From positions 62,001-126,000 of the forward strand of contig JAANDG010000194.1 of assembly GCA_036852015.1 (NCBI GenBank): a stretch of DNA of 64,000 nt, given 5' to 3'. How positions within the stretch are numbered: the stretch's first letter is position 1; every line of letters starts with the position of its first letter. Below the pieces are notes generated by a model that was not told the origin of the DNA, ran no database searches, and saw nothing but the letters and a program-made list of their open reading frames with translations. This document shows, one piece after another, positions 54,001 through 64,000 of the stretch. Both the position numbers and the translations under genes were made by a program. This DNA is from Pelodera strongyloides (lineage: Eukaryota > Nematoda > Chromadorea > Rhabditida > Rhabditidae).

Positions 54001-55038
54001 AGTGGGTGTCCTTTGAACTCTATCGCTCGGCATGTACTACGCGCCCTTGGTGTACATGCAAACTTTTGTGTGGTGCTCATGTGAGCGCTCCACAATCGCG
54101 TTGCACAGCAAGTGGATGTTCCTTGAACATTATCGCTCGGCCGATACTCCGCTTCCTTGGAGTATAATGCAACATTTTGTGTGGCATTCGTGTGAGCCAT
54201 CCGCAATGGCGTTGGTGAGTATATGCAGTGAGTATATGCAGTCTGTGAGTGCGTAGCTCAGGGCTGGATTCTCGTAGGTTGCTCAAGGTGAGGATAATCT
54301 CACGTTGAAGGCAATATGGAAAAGTTTTGTAAAATAAGAGTAAATAAAGCATTAGACGAAAAAGCGTGATTTCAAGTTTCAAAATTGGTCGTTCTTTGAG
54401 TTTTGTGCCGTGAGTGTTTTTTGAACCCTTTGTGCCGCGAAACGCCCGAACGATACACCACACATATTCCACATATGCAGCCTTTTTTGGACGTTTGTGA
54501 GAGGGGCGCTCGGGAAGTGAGATGGCTCAGTGCACGGGAACGTGAACTACTGAACCAATCCTACAACCTGAGCGTAACGCACATCATCCAAACACACAAT
54601 CAATCAAACAAACAAACAAACAAAGCACCCAGCTTTATATAATAAGATTGTCTATAGTTATTTTGTGTGGGTCTATACTTGTCTCTATAATTTACTATCG
54701 TTATGCGTAGATACGTGCAACGAATTAATGTTGTTAGCTTGCATTTCATTTATAATGTCTACGAAGCGTATACTTTCGACTGACTATGTAACATCATGTT
54801 TCTAGTTACATAATAAGCACCATCGATGACAAAGTGCAAGAAATTTCTCTACTATTCCTTCGAACTAACTAGTTTCTGCCTTTATATAATTTAGGTTTAG
54901 AAGCAGTTATCGTGAAGAAAAACAAAGTCCGATACAATAACTCTTGAAACATTTTAAATATTTATTTTTGTTATTTTCAGGCCGGATTTTGAGACAACGC
55001 CGAAGCGGGCAATTACACAAAAGAGCTCAAGACTGTAA
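51056..55038 (+). CDS. Unrecognised basic Ser/Thr-Pro-rich protein, 144 aa
   Basis: Exons 51056-51201, 51667-51825, 52842-52913 and 54981-55038. All three introns are in phase 2 and have usable GT/AG sites (GTCAGT, GTAAGC, GTGAGT; TTTCAG, TTTTAG, TTTCAG). No signal peptide or membrane segment. The N-terminal 50 residues are basic with PTPKRRS, RAPRKSLTRKPKRR; exon 2 has an acidic start then LTPEDMTTPLR and TPKTPLRRS; exon 3 is Ser/Thr/Asp-rich; the end is TTPKRAITQKSSRL. Repeated TPK/TPL and KRR elements suggest a nuclear, perhaps proline-directed-kinase target protein; RKSL fits a bare RxxL. I do not recognise a family and assign no function. The start is the first ATG of the open frame, preceded by CCCTAG. 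Every intron is filled by a transposon. Confidence 0.75.
51240..51419. mobile_element. Family A-related MITE, diverged
   Basis: TTAA at both ends; TIR AGCGACATAACGTCCGG at the left, GTCGTTATAAAACT at the right. In intron 1 of the 51056 gene, 39 bp after the donor. Confidence 0.75.
51850..52014. mobile_element. Family A-related MITE, right end unclear
   Basis: TTAA AGCGGTAGAACATCCGG at the left and an inner ATATGGGAATGCAGTTGTCC at the right. Starts 25 bp after the exon 2 donor of the 51056 gene. Confidence 0.65.
52244..52721. repeat. Long inverted repeat, arms about 200 bp
   Basis: AGGTTCATCTCAAATCACCT at the left is mirrored by AGGTGATTTGAGATGAACCT at the right, and the match continues through GGAAGCTTCTTCTGCGAG to a centre near 52480. 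Right side ends CCCTTTAA, as in families B and C; the left side has no TTAA. In intron 2 of the 51056 gene. Confidence 0.9.
52959..54647 (-). mobile_element. Helitron-like element H3, 1.7 kb, non-autonomous
   Basis: Minus strand starts TCTTATTATATAAAGC after A and ends ACGCCTCAGGCGGCGGTAGC..CTGG before T. No helicase frame inside. Contains three partial copies of a unit with TTAGTTTCTGTTGACTATAT (about 53083, 53541, 53759) and two of GCTCATGTGAGC/GCATTCGTGTGAGCC-type segments (54060-54200). Fills intron 3 of the 51056 gene. Confidence 0.75.
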
Positions 55039-55968
55039 ACTGTGAAGTTTTCAAGCTTTTCCTTCAAAAGTTGCCTACTTGAGCTGCTGCTTTCTTAAGA
55101 TGCACCCTATTCCAGTTACAATTTACTTTGTGAAACTGTTGCCTTGCATCTAGAATCTAGAAGTTTAGGTGCTTAGGCACGACTAACGATACCTTAGCTC
55201 TTGATCTAACCCCTGTTTCCTCTTCAGTTACAATCTACGTACTAGTATGAGTATTACTGATGATCTTCTTGGACCTTATTTACAATTAGATTTCACAAGC
55301 ATAATTGGGCTCCTGTTTGAAATCATGCATAGCAGTTTGATGGCAAATCAATACGCGATATACTTGCGTATGTTTATTTCCACTCTGTTGACGGGTTCAT
55401 AGATTATTGTACTAAATTGAATAAATAGTGTATATCAGTATTATAGTTATTTTTATTATCTTTCTCATAGGACTGTGTGTTATCATCTATAAGCAATTAG
55501 AAGCTAAGTCATTTCGCCTAGTGATTGTATACAATACACAATATACAATGTGTCATTATATGTATACAGTATAATAAATAATCTTATTACTTTTTAGAAG
55601 TACATATTATTTGTTATAAATTAAAATAGTCATTTATAATAAATGATATATGAATAACTTATAATTTGCTTTGTGTCATAGAATAAATATTTATTATTAT
55701 TTATATTTATTGTGCTACAACCAATCAAATGGAATACATGCACCTTATATTTTTTAACTTCTGATCGGAAAATTCGATTGAAAATTCGATTTACTACGGT
55801 AGCAAGCATTTACTGCGGCTATCTTTGGTGATAATTGCGCTGTTCTCAGCAATGTAATTACATTAACATAACTAACATAATTACATATCATAATTACATT
55901 GATGTAGGAAATACAGTAGTAAATTCTGTAACGTAACTACAGTAACCTGATTAACTGTAATTTTTACA

Positions 55969-56386
55969 TTAAAGGGTCAGGCCCATTTCAAATAACCCCT
56001 ACTTTTGATGATTCCATCTGATTCTTCATTGCAAATATAGTAGGATACGATATTTTTCTAATTTTCAAGCGCAAAATTCACGCAGTATTCAGTAATTTAC
56101 CATTGCCAGTCATACCCAACTATTTATCGCAGTTGTCACGACCTTTCGCGCTAATTGGGCAATATGCTCTATTGGGCGTGGCAATTGCGATATTGGCCAC
56201 TCAGCGCAAAGGGGCGTGCCAACTGCGATAAATAGTTGGGTATGACTGCCCACGGTAAATTGCCGAATAGTGTGTGAATTTTGCGCTCGAAAATTAGAAA
56301 AATATTGCATCCTACTATACTTAACATTTAGAACCAGATGGAATGAGCAAAAATAGGGGTCATTTGAAATGGGCCTGACCCTTTAA
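55969..56386. mobile_element. Family C palindromic element
   Basis: 418 bp, TTAA at both ends, TIR AAGGGTCAGGCCCATTTCAA. Flanked by a 22-bp direct duplication starting TTAACTGTAATTTTTACA (55951 and 56383). Confidence 0.95.
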
Positions 56387-57529
56387 CTGTAATTTTTACA
56401 TTAATGGCCGTTCTCCATTTTCTATACAAGAAAAATCAGTCAAATTTTTCCCCGTACCCGAACCTTTTAAATTATATTTTTGAAATTGAGTCCAGCAATG
56501 ATTGACGAGCAAATTTTCCGTTTCGATTTTTTTCTGCAATATTTCATGGGAATTTCAGAAAACAAAAATAATATGTTGTATATAAGCAAAGGCGCCGCGT
56601 GGCTTGTGTACTATATTCTCTTTACTATATACATACATTTCCATCAGTATATCAGATGTATGATATTATGTAAAATCCACTATATATTCATACCGACTGC
56701 TACATGTGTTTTTATTTAATAATGAGGTTTCAAAGTATGCAGAAAAATTACCGTATTTTGGAACTAAATGAGAATATTTTTATTTTTTCCTATTATATAT
56801 GCAGGTTTCGTGCAAAAATATGGGAGTATGAACAGAATCACACCGACGTTTTATGATACTTTTAAACCCTATAATATAATACATTTTTGGCAAGCAAACC
56901 CTAATTTCATTCCAAAATGATAGTGCGAAGGTCTTTCGAGACAACGAGTGAAATGACAAGTCTAGTGTTAATCACAGCGTGTGGCAGTGATCCTTTTATC
57001 TTTTATCAATTGTCGCGTATTATCCTATCAGCAGATTAGCATACATATATCATCAATCAATCAGTCTCGAATCCTTATCTATGCAAATTTCGAAAGAGTT
57101 CCGGTTCAGCTTTTTGGAGCTTCAGGGCTTCAACAAATAAATTACTCTTTTTGTTCAAGTTATGCAGAAAAACATACAATTGACGAAATTCAATTTCCAA
57201 CTGGCTTATCATAAAAAAACGTAATCGTATAAACGGTGGTACTATTATTTTTTATTATTAAAATATTTGTTACCATGTTGTTTTGCTAAATACATTCATT
57301 TTCAATCTTGTATTCCGTGAAAGTACAACAAAAATATCAGTTGGTGAAAAAAAATAGCTATCAATTTTTAATATTTCTTATCAAGTGCTCTATTTTGTAA
57401 AATGCGATTATTATCATTGTAAAATACTTCTTTACTGCTTTTACATCTGTTTTGGGTGCGGCAGTAGTGTATTTGTTTCCAGAAATTTTTGTGAATTTAC
57501 ACACAACATATTACAGTTTTAGTATTCTC

Positions 57530-57543
57530 CCTTCTCTCTCTCA

Positions 57544-57586
<43 letters not shown>

Positions 57587-57590
57587 ACAC
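57530..57590. repeat. (CT)n microsatellite
   Basis: CTCTCT interrupted by T and CA. Confidence 0.95.
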
Positions 57591-57927
57591 TTTCTAATAT
57601 TTATAAAAGATGATTTTTTGGAAGAATTTTCCCACTTTTGCTCATATACGCTAAATTGCCGGAAGGCCTCTTTGTTTTACGTTTACTTATGTGTACAGAC
57701 AAAGGCAAATTTCGCCCCCATAATTGATACTTGATAATGATTGCTTGCGCCCGGGCACGTTAACTGCCAAAAGTAAATTAGCATTTTCTATGTGATTGCT
57801 ACTTGCTACTAGCTAATTTTGACAAAGAATTAGAAATGTAGAGAATGCCTGTAGACGTGCCAACTGCGAATACCCATACTACAATTAGCATAGCTATTTA
57901 CTTCTTCCTCCTCTTTATATATTACAG

Positions 57928-59112
57928 AAACATAACAGTAGGCCCAGTAGGCGATAATAGATTTTTCTTCGGTAATGTATCAGGCATTGAAGCGGAAACC
58001 CATGTAAGTGGAGATATTCATTAGCGTTGAGCGTTCTTCCACAAAATTAGTTCACTTTTCTGATCTTATTGTAAGTCTATAGTGATCATAATGTTTCCTC
58101 ATTCGTCCAAATTTGAATAAACTTATTTGAATTACCAGCTGGAAACTTTAGCGTTGAAATATTCCAGAAAAGCCAGCTGAGAATGCTTGGGCAACATGTG
58201 TCAAAGTTGTATGTAGTACATCTGCATGGCAAGGTCATACATTTTTAACCGTTTCAATCGCTTATAGCTAGTGTTTCTCTTTCTCGTAGGTCTATGTCTA
58301 TGCTCATTTATAGATTTAGTCTGGAACTTTACTTGCATGCAGCGATATTTATTTACTTCTTCTGGACTTCAAGTAGAAAATATAGCAAATAACATTAGTA
58401 CAAATTGCCTCAATTACATACTGTATTGATACCCACAATTTTATCTCATTTTCTAGAATAGGTACGCCCCCGCTCTCATTATGTCACATTCATTTAATCG
58501 AACGCGATTCAATCTATTTTAAAATAGATAATTGATAAATATGCAAATTTCTGCCGTCCGAAGCTAATTGTTCACCATACCTCGGTATGTTTGTGTGTGT
58601 TGTTATTTGAGGCTCTATAGTTACACGCTTTACAACTTTACAGTGTTGTGTTCTTTTGCTTTATCCTTAGTTTTATAAAACTTTCAAATCTTGAGAAATC
58701 CCAAAATGACTAACTATTTCAAAACAATGCTTGGAATGTACTAGAAATGAATGCCGCAGATGGGCAGATCCTAAGAAATAGTTCTTTTTTTTCAGTTTTC
58801 TGCAGGAAAACCTATATGAGTCACTGTGTGGGGTTATTTCCACAGTCGGTATCATCAATCAACAGTTTTGTGTTGCTTTGGTAGACAGATATATCACTGA
58901 GTGAGGATGTACATACTCAAGGCTAAATTGCTCACGTTGGTAGGCAAGAAGCTTTTCATATATGATCAATACTTAATTTGGAAGCAATTTTGTTAGTTTC
59001 TTAGTTTCTAGAATTCACCGTAACTGAAGCCACAGCGACAAATTCCTTGTTCACACGTCACAATTATACTTTCGTCCTTTACTACGTCACTACTGTATTC
59101 AGCCTGCTAATT
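57928..59112 (+). CDS. Partial model of an unidentified protein, probably membrane-bound
   Basis: Exons 57928-58003, 58168-58208 and 58796-58900 join in phase (1-base start, phase 0, phase 2) through strong sites (ATTACAG, GTAAGT, TTCCAG, TTTTTTCAG). They encode NITVGPVGDNRFFFGNVSGI, then KSQLRMLGQHVSK and ENLYESLCGVISTVGIINQQ. The next good exon, 59012-59112 (TTTCTAG to GTAAGT), encodes NSLFTRHNYTFVLYYVTTVF with a membrane segment but needs phase 1, so it does not follow directly; using the phase-2 join instead gives a stop after four residues (IHRN). Either an exon is missing or the third exon ends earlier (GCTTTG/GTAGAC). NITV and NVSG sequons suggest an extracellular N-terminal part. More exons may follow at 59281 and 59450. 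Family not recognised. Confidence 0.45.
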
Positions 59113-59324
59113 GTAAGTATTCGCAAGTAAATCAGTACAAGTTAGTCATCGTGTTTATTCTTGTCACAGCGAAAACTAACTTCTTCACGGCTATGCATCT
59201 TGCTTGACGGCTATAACCAGACCCTTGTAATAACGGTCTGATCTGCAGAACGCTTATTCTTTCTTGTCTAACTTGCAGTTGCATCAAGGCCAACAGGTTC
59301 TGCGTGCAATCGTGCAAACCGTTA

Positions 59325-59370
59325 ATTTTCTCTCTCTCTGTTTTCTCTCTTCTCTCTCACTCTCTCTTTC

Positions 59371-59418
<48 letters not shown>

Positions 59419-59430
59419 CTCTCTCTCATT
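59325..59430. repeat. (CT)n microsatellite
   Basis: CTCTCT with TTT interruptions. Confidence 0.95.
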
Positions 59431-60112
59431 TTGATAATAACTGTGATGACAAAGCATCTGCAAAGAGAGAAAGAACCACGCCTTCGGGGTGTGGTGCCAC
59501 ACCCTGAAAAGTGCGGGATTACGGTAGTTGGTGCAGGGTATGGAAAATTCTAGCAACAGTTACAATAGTAGATTCTCAAAGATTAGGAGGGCTCTTGTAT
59601 TATATTCTGGTGATTAGTGGCGTCAATTATAAAAGAAAAGTAAGCATCGTAGAATTTTTCAAAAAAGAGTAAGCTGCGTTGACTTTTCCTAGAGTTTTCT
59701 ACCAAACGCCGTTAGTCCACGCGTGCATGTGTTAACTGTTAACTGTCGAAGTGTATTCTAGAAATACCCAGTTGTTAAATAGTGCCTTAATAAGTTCTAA
59801 GATTGGTCGGCCACTTGTCATAGTTAGTTAGAGTACCTTACCGTATTTAGCGTCTATTTAAATTTGACAAATATGTGCTTATGCAATCCACTAGTTCACG
59901 GGGTAGACAGTACGCCTTTTAGACCAAGTTTTTGTTGTATGCGGACGCACGAGCGTCGGCCGAGCAAATTATCATGCGAGTTCCAAAAAAGTGGTTGTTG
60001 TATGCAAATTCTACCGTATGTAAATTATCCCCTGGATGACCCCATCATGTACACTATTACACATAATAATATGGATGATTAGTGTGCGAACGGGAGACAA
60101 ATTACAGGGAAG

Positions 60113-60113
<1 letters not shown>

Positions 60114-60163
<50 letters not shown>

Positions 60164-60210
60164 GAGCAGAGAGAGAGAAAAGAGACAGCAGAGAGAGAGA
60201 GCAGGGGAGA
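60114..60210. repeat. (GA)n microsatellite
   Basis: GAGAGA, about 45 bp pure, then mixed. Confidence 0.95.
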
Positions 60211-61464
60211 CCGAAGACCGAACTAGTTAGAGTCGAATCCGCATACAAAGAATGTTAATCCGCTACCATCACAGTCTCTCTTACTTTTAGTGTGACAGTA
60301 AGTAATCATAGATAACAAAGATTAGCTGGATATGTTTTGTCGCAGCAAACCCAGCGTTAGCTAACCTGCATATATCTCACCTGTAGCAAAAAGCTAAACA
60401 TCAGTTTATGTACGCCCAGTGTCTATATGTTTATCAAAACCCATGACTGGCTATGCGGTAGTCTCATGTTATATGGTTAACTATGGCATCTTCAGGGCTT
60501 ACGAAGTCATTGCACAAACTAAACCCAGGGTTAGATTTATTTCCTTCAGTCTTTAGACGTTCCCGCTCAGTGATTTTAGCTGCTCAGCAGTTCAACTTTT
60601 TTATCAAACGTCCTCGACCGAGGAACGGGCTCACAAGTGCACAATAGCATTACGTTGAAAACTTGTTATATTGTGGTCGAGAGTCGGTTACCTCTGAGGG
60701 TTAACACCCCGTTTATGACTATGACGTTACCGCTTGATTGCACTCCCATTGCATACCGCAAGCCGCTAGCAACTTAACATTAGTGACCTTTGTTCGTTTT
60801 TTTCCGAGCATCTTGCCATATCATTAACTAAGAGCGATGACTAACGTTAGCAAGCAATTGTGAAATTCTTTGCAATATTGAGTGGCGCCAACTTACAGTT
60901 CATATACTTGTAAACTGTGATAGCCATTGCATCTCTATTGCTAATAAATGGAATTATTGTAAATTTTGTAAAGTTATACCAATGTTACCAGTATATGGTG
61001 GTCATCCCCCGCAAGCATAAAGCCGTGTGACATGGGCATAGGTAGCTTAGCTTACACTGCACAATGGCATCCCCGTGATAACCACGCGTAGCACACCACT
61101 TTAAATAACTATCTGACTGATAGTTTTACGGTAAGACCTAACTACACCTACAGTAACCGCTTAAATCCAATTATAGCGAATACCGTATCTCTTTTATAAT
61201 TTCGTCATCCTCTGAAGCATGCGCGCATATTCATACAAACCTCAAAAATCCGGAAACTCGTCTTGGGTGAGTAAGCGAGAAGCCACACCCTAAAGCAGGT
61301 CCTTTTTGGTTCATTACCACGTATTACCACGTTATTACCGCCCCAAAACTATCCTCCTTTGTCCTCGCATACTTTAGTGAGAATACTCACTAAGGTGAGA
61401 GGAATAACTCGTCACTAGCGATGAGCTGGTCCTCCTTCCTCCTTTCTATATATAGGGCGGACGG

Positions 61465-61650
61465 ATGCCAGATAGCACTGCTACTGCACGGGTATTTCCT
61501 CGTTCGCTCTACATAAGTGTTCATCATGAGAGTCTACTGATGATACTAAAACCAGATAGCACATATGAAAAGGCAACCCTAAGAATTCCTACCCCCGAGC
61601 TACAGTTTCGAAGTCTGCCGAACTATCTTATTGATCCATCTACACTATGA
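61465..61650 (+). CDS. Possible small protein, 61 aa
   Basis: ATG at 61465 to TGA at 61648. A TATATATA box lies 17-20 bp upstream. The product has a plausible mixed composition (MILKPDSTYEKATLRIPTPE) with no signal or membrane segment. No homologue recognised and no splice partner needed; could be chance or the first exon of a gene running on. Confidence 0.3.
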   Translation: MPDSTATARVFPRSLYISVHHESLLMILKPDSTYEKATLRIPTPELQFRSLPNYLIDPSTL

Positions 61651-61744
61651 AAATTAACTATAAATTCAAAAGTGCGTACCTAGCTAAATAACATATACAT
61701 TATACATAGCTTTATTCAACAATGTAGTGATAACTAACAGTGTC

Positions 61745-62361
61745 TTACAATATTTTGCTTATTATCTTACGATGATTATTTTCGCGATAGCATGATCTTT
61801 GAAAGTAGGCAGACCTTTCCATCACTGTTTTTAAGCCAAATGATATGTAGACATACGTCATTAACCGTTCAACATCAAGCCACTTATCACCACTATTCAG
61901 CGAATTAACCACCGTAATCACTATTATTTCGCGCCTTTGAACTATAAACCTGTGTCTGATCTCGTGCACAAAAAAGCACCGTGTGTTTGGAAAACTACGC
62001 TTCACAACTTCACACGTATGAGCTGGTAGACTTTGTTGTTGGAAGTTTGCATCTTTTTCCTTATTCCTCTATCACTTTAATCGCACGTGTACTGTGACGT
62101 TTTTTTTGTTTTGTGGTCCTTGAGAAAACGTAAAAGGGGAATGGTATATGATTTCATTAAAACTAAATTAGCTAAATTAGACAAAAAGGATTGTTCTGGT
62201 AATTCAGCAAACAAAACGTAACCACGGACCATGCTTTTCATTTCAGCAAACGAGCTGTGAGGTATATAATATGTTGTAGACATATTAATTTCTTCGCAGT
62301 CCTTCCTCCATGAAGCCGTTTTTGCACTTTTAGCGTCTTGTCTAGCTACCACTTGCTTCAC
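61745..62361 (-). CDS. Unidentified two-exon coding region
   Basis: Two open exons, about 62361-62087 and 62030-61745, joined by a 56-bp intron (donor GTGCGA, acceptor CAAAG) in phase 2; at least 185 aa to the stop at 61745-61747. The upstream frame is open to about 62390 without an ATG, so a 5' exon is likely missing; internal Met candidates exist at MSTTYYIPHSSFAEM. Segments: YVLFAELPEQSFLSNLANLV, SYTIPLLRFLKDHKTKK, CEVVKRSFPNTRCFFVHEIR, SGDKWLDVERLMTYVYISF. The helical pattern with a FAELPEQ motif recalls nuclear-receptor ligand-binding domains, but this is weak and no DNA-binding domain is visible. It is listed for its coding look, not a known function. Confidence 0.5.
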
Positions 62362-62399
62362 ACTTCGGACTTTCGGACATCTTATATATTAAAGTTTTA

Positions 62400-63428
62400 A
62401 TAAATTTGCTGTCCCAGCATATTCTTCTTTTAGCTGTAACTACTAATAGAGTAGGACCGTATTGTTAGTTAATCCTCATTACTGATTGTGAGTACTATAC
62501 AGTACAAATTACGTTTTTGACAGGTTATATGCTGAAGTACAGTAACCACTGTAGTATGAAATACTAAATTCAACAACACCGTAACAAAACAACTGGTTAC
62601 CTAATTGTGTTTTTTTTTCTCGTTTGAAATCATCAAAACGACAAATAAAATAAAGAGAGGCGAAAACACCCTAGTCTGTTGCTGTTAATCGAATCTTACA
62701 AAACTAAAGTGTTTATATCAAGTAGAAAAAATAACAAATGAATGTTCAACAAATGTGTGAAATGCATTTTTTGGATTGCTGTAATTTTCTTATTTTGCAA
62801 TTCAAATGGATTTTGATCCTTGATCTACACATACTGTATTAATCTTTCTATTTTTTTATTTATGCCTAGATACCTTAGCTTAGTAAATCAAAAAAATATT
62901 GGCTTATTTCTCCGAGTATATATAATTTTGGAATGCTTTATCTTTATGCATTTTTCAATCTTTCATGCTTGCTTATGTAAACTGTACATATCTTTACTTT
63001 ATGTCTACAACTAACTGTAGTTATTAGCTAAAGATTATGTCTTACTAGATAAAGCTAATCAGAGATGTACCATACGATACAACGATATGTTACGAAATCC
63101 TTAATTTCATTTGTGATCATCATGAGCGGTTTCTTAGCGAAGCTATCTTTTATTCTTAGCGGAGCTGTCTTTATGAGTCACTGAGATAATTGGCGTTTCC
63201 CGCGCGTGCAACTAAAACACTAAATCGCGCTGCAAGAAAGATAGTTTGCGGAACATATCCGTTACAAATTACAGCCGTCATACGTTTCAGCATCAATTAA
63301 TGTAGTTATAGACTTTGCTCATATTTGGTAAAATGTTTGGCCAGTAATGTTTGTAATGTCGCAAAAATGTTTCCATATCTCGATTTTGTCTCAAAGAAAA
63401 AAGAGTCATCCGTGCAGATCTCATAGAT
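62400..63428. other. AT-rich, no gene seen
   Basis: No supported exon on either strand. Two short similar phrases CTTAGCG[AG]AGCT occur at 63133 and 63157. Confidence 0.6.
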
Positions 63429-63734
63429 GTGTTGGAGGTCCTCGATCTAATGTTTAGTCTTTGGTTTATTTATAAAGGTCTAAAGTGTGCTTTTGCTATA
63501 CTCTTTACCAGTGTGAAGAGCAAATTGAGAAAGTTAGAAGTTAGGACCAGCACCTCTGCACAAATAACTGTTAGCGGTAACCTAAAAGTAAAAGATGAGG
63601 TTTCATTACCAAGAATTCCCATACTTAGCGATGCTAAGGAATATTCCCCAATCAAGCGTGCCCGTGGTCCATTTTCCCACAGGAAGATTTCGATTTTTTT
63701 TTGTTTGCTAAACACTTGGCTTCCGCATGTTTAA
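63429..63734 (+). CDS. Possible coding exon(s) at the right edge
   Basis: Open frame of 101 aa with an acceptor (CGTGCAG) ending at 63417 just before it. First part is hydrophobic (LDLMFSLWFIYKGLKCAFAI), last part is basic and Pro-rich (DEVSLPRIPILSDAKEYSPI, KRARGPFSHRK). The start is not certain and the true exon may end earlier. Not recognised. Confidence 0.35.
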   Translation: MLEVLDLMFSLWFIYKGLKCAFAILFTSVKSKLRKLEVRTSTSAQITVSGNLKVKDEVSLPRIPILSDAKEYSPIKRARGPFSHRKISIFFCLLNTWLPHV

Positions 63735-63805
63735 TCATGAGAGACGCTGTATCTAATTGCACACGGATGCGGAACAAGACAAGCCACGGGATTATTTTGA
63801 ATGTT

Positions 63806-63844
63806 GGCCTAGGCTTAGGCTTAGGCTTGGGCTTAGGCTTGGGC
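63806..63844. repeat. Interstitial telomere-like array (TTAGGC)n
   Basis: GGCCTAGGCTTAGGCTTAGG followed by CTTGGGCTTAGGCTTGGGC: about six units of the nematode telomere repeat with G-for-A changes. Confidence 0.85.
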
Positions 63845-64000
63845 GATGGTGTGCGACGGCTTAAGGGTAACCCAGGCGTAATTCAGTGTTTTCCCAAGTT
63901 TTGTCTGTTTATACTTGATTTCTCTTAACACAATACTTTATCCTGTATCTTCCTTGAATATGCTCGAGAGCTTCTTTACAGACTTTACAAATATTTGGGC

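Larger units (their letters stand above)
55039..57927. other. AT-rich intergenic interval
   Basis: Probable 3' UTR of the 51056 gene to about 55440 (AATAAATAG at 55420), then AT-rich sequence, a family C element and a CT microsatellite. A frame at 56981-57214 (+), GTG-started with a hydrophobic head and KHTIDEIQFPTGLS end, might be the first exon of the next gene but lacks an ATG and a donor. Confidence 0.5.
59113..61464. other. Mostly non-coding, possible further exons
   Basis: Possible exons of the preceding gene at about 59281-59330 (LHQGQQVLRAIVQT), 59455-59523 (HLQREKEPRLRGVVPHPEK) and 59928-60020 (CCMRTHERRPSKLSC), none phase-linked with certainty. Also CT (59325-59430) and GA (60114-60210) microsatellites. 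Confidence 0.4.

Overview
This window is nuclear DNA from a nematode. The evidence is two transthyretin-like (TTL) secreted protein genes, a gene of the nematode DUF229 family, a gustatory-receptor-like 7TM gene, many 3' splice sites of the TTTCAG type (some sitting 8-10 bases before an ATG, as at trans-splice acceptors) and an interstitial TTAGGC array. It is intron-rich, AT-rich and crowded with small transposons. I cannot name the genus. Almost no gene is one long ORF, so I built the gene models by hand from splice sites and phase continuity. Where every junction keeps phase I trust the model. Places where phase or a splice site is weak are flagged.

Layout. 1-2881 (+): 3' part of an unidentified gene with a long hydrophilic tail. 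2882-12449: gene-poor, full of palindromic MITEs. 12450-24015 (+): a gustatory-receptor-like (GUR/LITE-1/EGL-47 type) multi-exon receptor. Its intron before the last two exons holds a full-length, apparently intact antisense non-LTR retrotransposon (about 18815-23250). 26255-33851 (-): a 16-exon DUF229 gene (sulfatase/phosphatase fold), lacking only its signal-peptide exon. 39239-41282 (-): a 3-exon secreted protein, TSP1-like, 106 aa. 43803-45347 and 48460-50377 (+): two tandem transthyretin-like paralogues, each 137 aa with identical intron positions and phases. 51056-55038 (+): a 4-exon, 144-aa basic Ser/Thr-Pro-rich protein, unrecognised. 57928-59112 (+): part of an unidentified, probably membrane protein. 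61745-62361 (-): an unidentified 2-exon coding region. 63429-63734 (+): a possible coding exon.

Mobile DNA. At least three palindromic MITE families insert at TTAA: A (TIR AGCGAAATACCGGCCGG, about 180 bp, 18 copies or fragments), B (about 455 bp) and C (418 bp). A fourth, larger TTAA element (16367-17051) carries a tRNA-like segment. Other palindromic families end in GGCCGTATTCACC or GGCCGTATGCACG. Four non-autonomous Helitrons begin TCTTATTATATAAA and end with a hairpin plus CTGG between A and T; three of the four lie in gene introns. Introns of nearly every gene here have been filled by these elements, sometimes within 10-25 bp of a splice site.

The genes do not form one pathway. Most encode secreted or membrane proteins. 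The clearest biological stories are transposon colonisation of introns and the tandem TTL pair.
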